A stretch of DNA of 64,000 bases from NCBI RefSeq assembly GCF_000764535.1, contig NZ_CP009571.1:248001-312000 (forward strand). Reading direction: 5' to 3'. The position numbers and the translations under genes were made by a program. Shown here in pieces: positions 62,171 through 64,000 of this stretch. The DNA is from Sphingomonas taxi. Its GTDB lineage: Bacteria; Pseudomonadota; Alphaproteobacteria; Sphingomonadales; Sphingomonadaceae. Position 1 is the stretch's first letter. Each line of letters begins with the position of its first letter. The notes under the pieces are model-generated. The model ran no database searches, was not told the origin of the DNA, and saw nothing but the letters and a program-made list of their open reading frames with translations.

Positions 62171-63060
62171 TCTTGTCGCTCCTCAATCTTAATGCCCGCA
62201 TCAGCCATGACCTCAGCATTGAGGCGCGCGCCGAGCAGTAGCGCCCAGGCGGACACCATCAGCCACAGCATCAGCACAACCACTGCTGCAAGCGAGCCAT
62301 AGGTGTCGTCGAACCGCGCGACGTGCGCGACGTAAGTACGAAATAGGATCGTCGCGATGAGCCACATCGTCACGCCTCCGACTGTTCCCGGCAAGGCGTC
62401 GCGCCACCCGATCGCCCGTTCTGAGGCGGGGGCGTAGCGGTAGATCAGGATCAGGCCGGCGCCGGCGCCGAGCGTCAGCGACCCGAACAAGGTGAGGGTG
62501 GAGGCAAGTCGCGCGCCAGGCAAGCCGTCAGGAACATAGCTCTGGAGAAACGCCAGGATCGATAGCGACGCCAAGGCCGTCAATACGAGCGCGGCACAGC
62601 CGAGCACCAGCGCGGTCGAGACGAATTGCCGGCGCAGCCCACGACGCTCCCGCTCGATCCGGTAGGCGAGATTGATGCCGTGAAGCAGCGATCGACCGGC
62701 ACGCCGCGCGCTGAACAGCGCGATCGCAACCGATACGAGGAGCGTTGCAACGGAGGCCCGATCGGTTGCCAGCGTATTGTGCAATCCTCTGGAGACAATC
62801 GGCCTCGCGTCGACCGGCATGATCGCAGTCAATGTTTCGAGGTTTCGCGTAACTGTATGGGCTGGCACGAAGAAGCCGTACGCACCGGCGATCAGGCCAA
62901 TGAGCGGGATGATCGCGAGAAAGGCGGCAAAAGCAATCGAGCTTGCCGCGATGCCGAAATCGTCGCGCATACCGCTGCGGATCGTTCGCCACGACAGCAC
63001 AAACAAGCGCCGGGTCATCGTCAACCACGTCGGACTTCGCGTAATTGTAGTCTCGCCCAT
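62167..63060 (-). CDS. YihY/BrkB-family membrane protein
   Basis: 297 residues, six helices. Family motifs: GIAASSIAFAAFLAIIPLIGLIAG, the RRAGRSLLHGINLAYRIERERRG loop, and WLMVSAWALLLGARLNAE at the end. Usually uncharacterised; formerly mis-annotated as ribonuclease BN. Coupled to the AI-2E gene by a four-base overlap. Function unknown. Confidence 0.9.
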   Translation of the reverse strand: MGETTITRSPTWLTMTRRLFVLSWRTIRSGMRDDFGIAASSIAFAAFLAIIPLIGLIAGAYGFFVPAHTVTRNLETLTAIMPVDARPIVSRGLHNTLATDRASVATLLVSVAIALFSARRAGRSLLHGINLAYRIERERRGLRRQFVSTALVLGCAALVLTALASLSILAFLQSYVPDGLPGARLASTLTLFGSLTLGAGAGLILIYRYAPASERAIGWRDALPGTVGGVTMWLIATILFRTYVAHVARFDDTYGSLAAVVVLMLWLMVSAWALLLGARLNAEVMADAGIKIEERQE

Positions 63061-63178
63061 CGCCCGCAGAATCGCCCCTTACCCCAATCGGCCATATTGC
63101 CCATGCATGGGGTGATGAGGTCGTAACGTTCATCTTCGACTTAGGTGACAGCGGCTGCGAAAAGGATGAAAAGCCCAA

Positions 63179-64000
63179 ATGATCTCCAAGGATCGCATCG
63201 GCTGGCTCGTCCGGCGTATCACTCGAAAAATCTGGTTTCGCGCAGCGCTTATCAGCACCGCCAGCGTGGTGCTTGCCGCCTTTGCCGGCATCGTCGCTCG
63301 GGCCGTACCGTATCATTTCACCGGCGACATCGGGCAGGACGCCGTCGGCACGGTGTTGGAGATCATCGCCTCGTCAATGCTGGCCGTCACTACCTTCTCT
63401 TTGACGGCAATGGTCAGCGCCTATTCGTCAGCCACGCAACTGGCGACGCCTCGTGCAACGCAATTGCTGATATCAGACCGGATGTCGCAGAACGCACTTT
63501 CGACGTTCTTGGGCGCGTTCATCTTTGCAATCGTCGGCATCATCGGTTTGCAGACCCGGCTGTACGGCGGGCAAGGACGCGTGCTGCTCTTGATCGCCAC
63601 AATCCTCCTCGTAGCGCTGGTTGTTATCACGCTGCTGCGCTGGATCGCGCATCTCGCAGCCTTCGGGCGTATGTCGGACGTGATCGACCGGGTGGAGGAT
63701 GCCGCGAGATCCGCCATGCAGGACTTTGCTAAAGACCCTTATGGCGGGGGGAGGGCGCCAATAGCACTACCCGCCGACGCACGACCGATCGTGTCCGACA
63801 CGATCGGCTATGTCACCCACATCGACTTCGATCGCCTATTGGCTCAAGCGCGACGCCACGGCATCGCTGTGCATGTGGCGGCCATTCCGGGAACGCTGGT
63901 GCACAAAGGCCGTCCGTTGCTCCACGTGATCGGGAGCGACGAGCCAAATGATGGCGTACTGGCTCAGGCGTTCACAATCGAGCGGCACCGAGACTTCGAT
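63179..64000 (+). CDS. DUF2254 membrane protein (runs off the right edge)
   Basis: 274 residues before the window ends. Four N-terminal helices (KIWFRAALISTASVVLAAFAG, VLEIIASSMLAVTTFSLTAMVSA, ALSTFLGAFIFAIVGIIG, VLLLIATILLVALVVITLLRW), then a soluble part. Matches DUF2254, predicted membrane proteins of unknown role. AAGGA precedes the ATG by about 13 bases. Divergent from the YihY/AI-2E unit. Confidence 0.85.
   Translation, partial: MISKDRIGWLVRRITRKIWFRAALISTASVVLAAFAGIVARAVPYHFTGDIGQDAVGTVLEIIASSMLAVTTFSLTAMVSAYSSATQLATPRATQLLISDRMSQNALSTFLGAFIFAIVGIIGLQTRLYGGQGRVLLLIATILLVALVVITLLRWIAHLAAFGRMSDVIDRVEDAARSAMQDFAKDPYGGGRAPIALPADARPIVSDTIGYVTHIDFDRLLAQARRHGIAVHVAAIPGTLVHKGRPLLHVIGSDEPNDGVLAQAFTIERHRDFD

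Overview
The window is GC-rich, densely packed alphaproteobacterial DNA, most like a sphingomonad (Sphingomonas or a close relative). Pointers are three TonB-dependent receptors, a DUF2946/PepSY receptor cassette, a COG0523–DUF1826 pair, a carbohydrate-type TonB locus with a LacI regulator and a tryptophan-halogenase-like flavoprotein, and a bacterial rhodopsin with its Blh retinal-forming enzyme. No rRNA, tRNA, CRISPR array or intact insertion sequence was seen.

Layout. 0-4.4 kb: an SDR oxidoreductase, then an accessory patch with CorA and two diverged copies of a small gene pair. 4.3-9.3 kb: a glycosyltransferase operon whose last gene (DUF2141) is cut off, and an OmpR-type two-component system. 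9.3-16.5 kb: a hydrolase behind a gutted XRE regulator, a LuxR-type membrane regulator with a duplicated sensor domain, an Old Yellow Enzyme, a decayed integrase abutting a beheaded COG0523 GTPase, and a frameshifted DUF1826 gene. 16.7-26.4 kb: an ABC exporter (two DUF3526 permeases) divergent from a TonB receptor, a DUF2946 protein and siderophore-type receptor, then a PepSY fragment fused to a metallophosphoesterase fragment. 27.3-41.4 kb: a glycan-utilisation locus (GH43, halogenase-like protein, TonB receptor, LacI, two GH36 alpha-galactosidases, a GH68 enzyme, an MFS sugar carrier) with a shared operator-like motif GCAAnCGATTGT before three of its transcription units; raffinose-family oligosaccharides are the likely substrate. 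41.9-52.5 kb: an antiporter, several hydrolases, a flavin monooxygenase with TetR, an AraC-flanked haloalkane-dehalogenase operon (frameshifted), and a kynurenine-formamidase-like gene of fungal flavour. 52.6-55.1 kb: three gene fragments. 55.4-64 kb: an ion-handling block with a CPA1 antiporter, an OmpA lipoprotein, blh plus rhodopsin, a CaCA exchanger, AI-2E and YihY membrane proteins and a DUF2254 protein running off the edge.

Two systems stand out. The rhodopsin carries a DTS motif with a helix-B histidine, is translationally coupled to blh, and sits among cation/proton exchangers, so light-driven proton export may feed ion homeostasis. The LacI-type locus looks complete for outer-membrane uptake, periplasmic and cytoplasmic cleavage and inner-membrane import of alpha-galactosyl sucroses. 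A third theme is breakage: about a dozen genes are truncated, fused or frameshifted at sharp junctions with no transposon nearby, which indicates either heavy recombination or assembly errors and should be settled before the junctions are interpreted.
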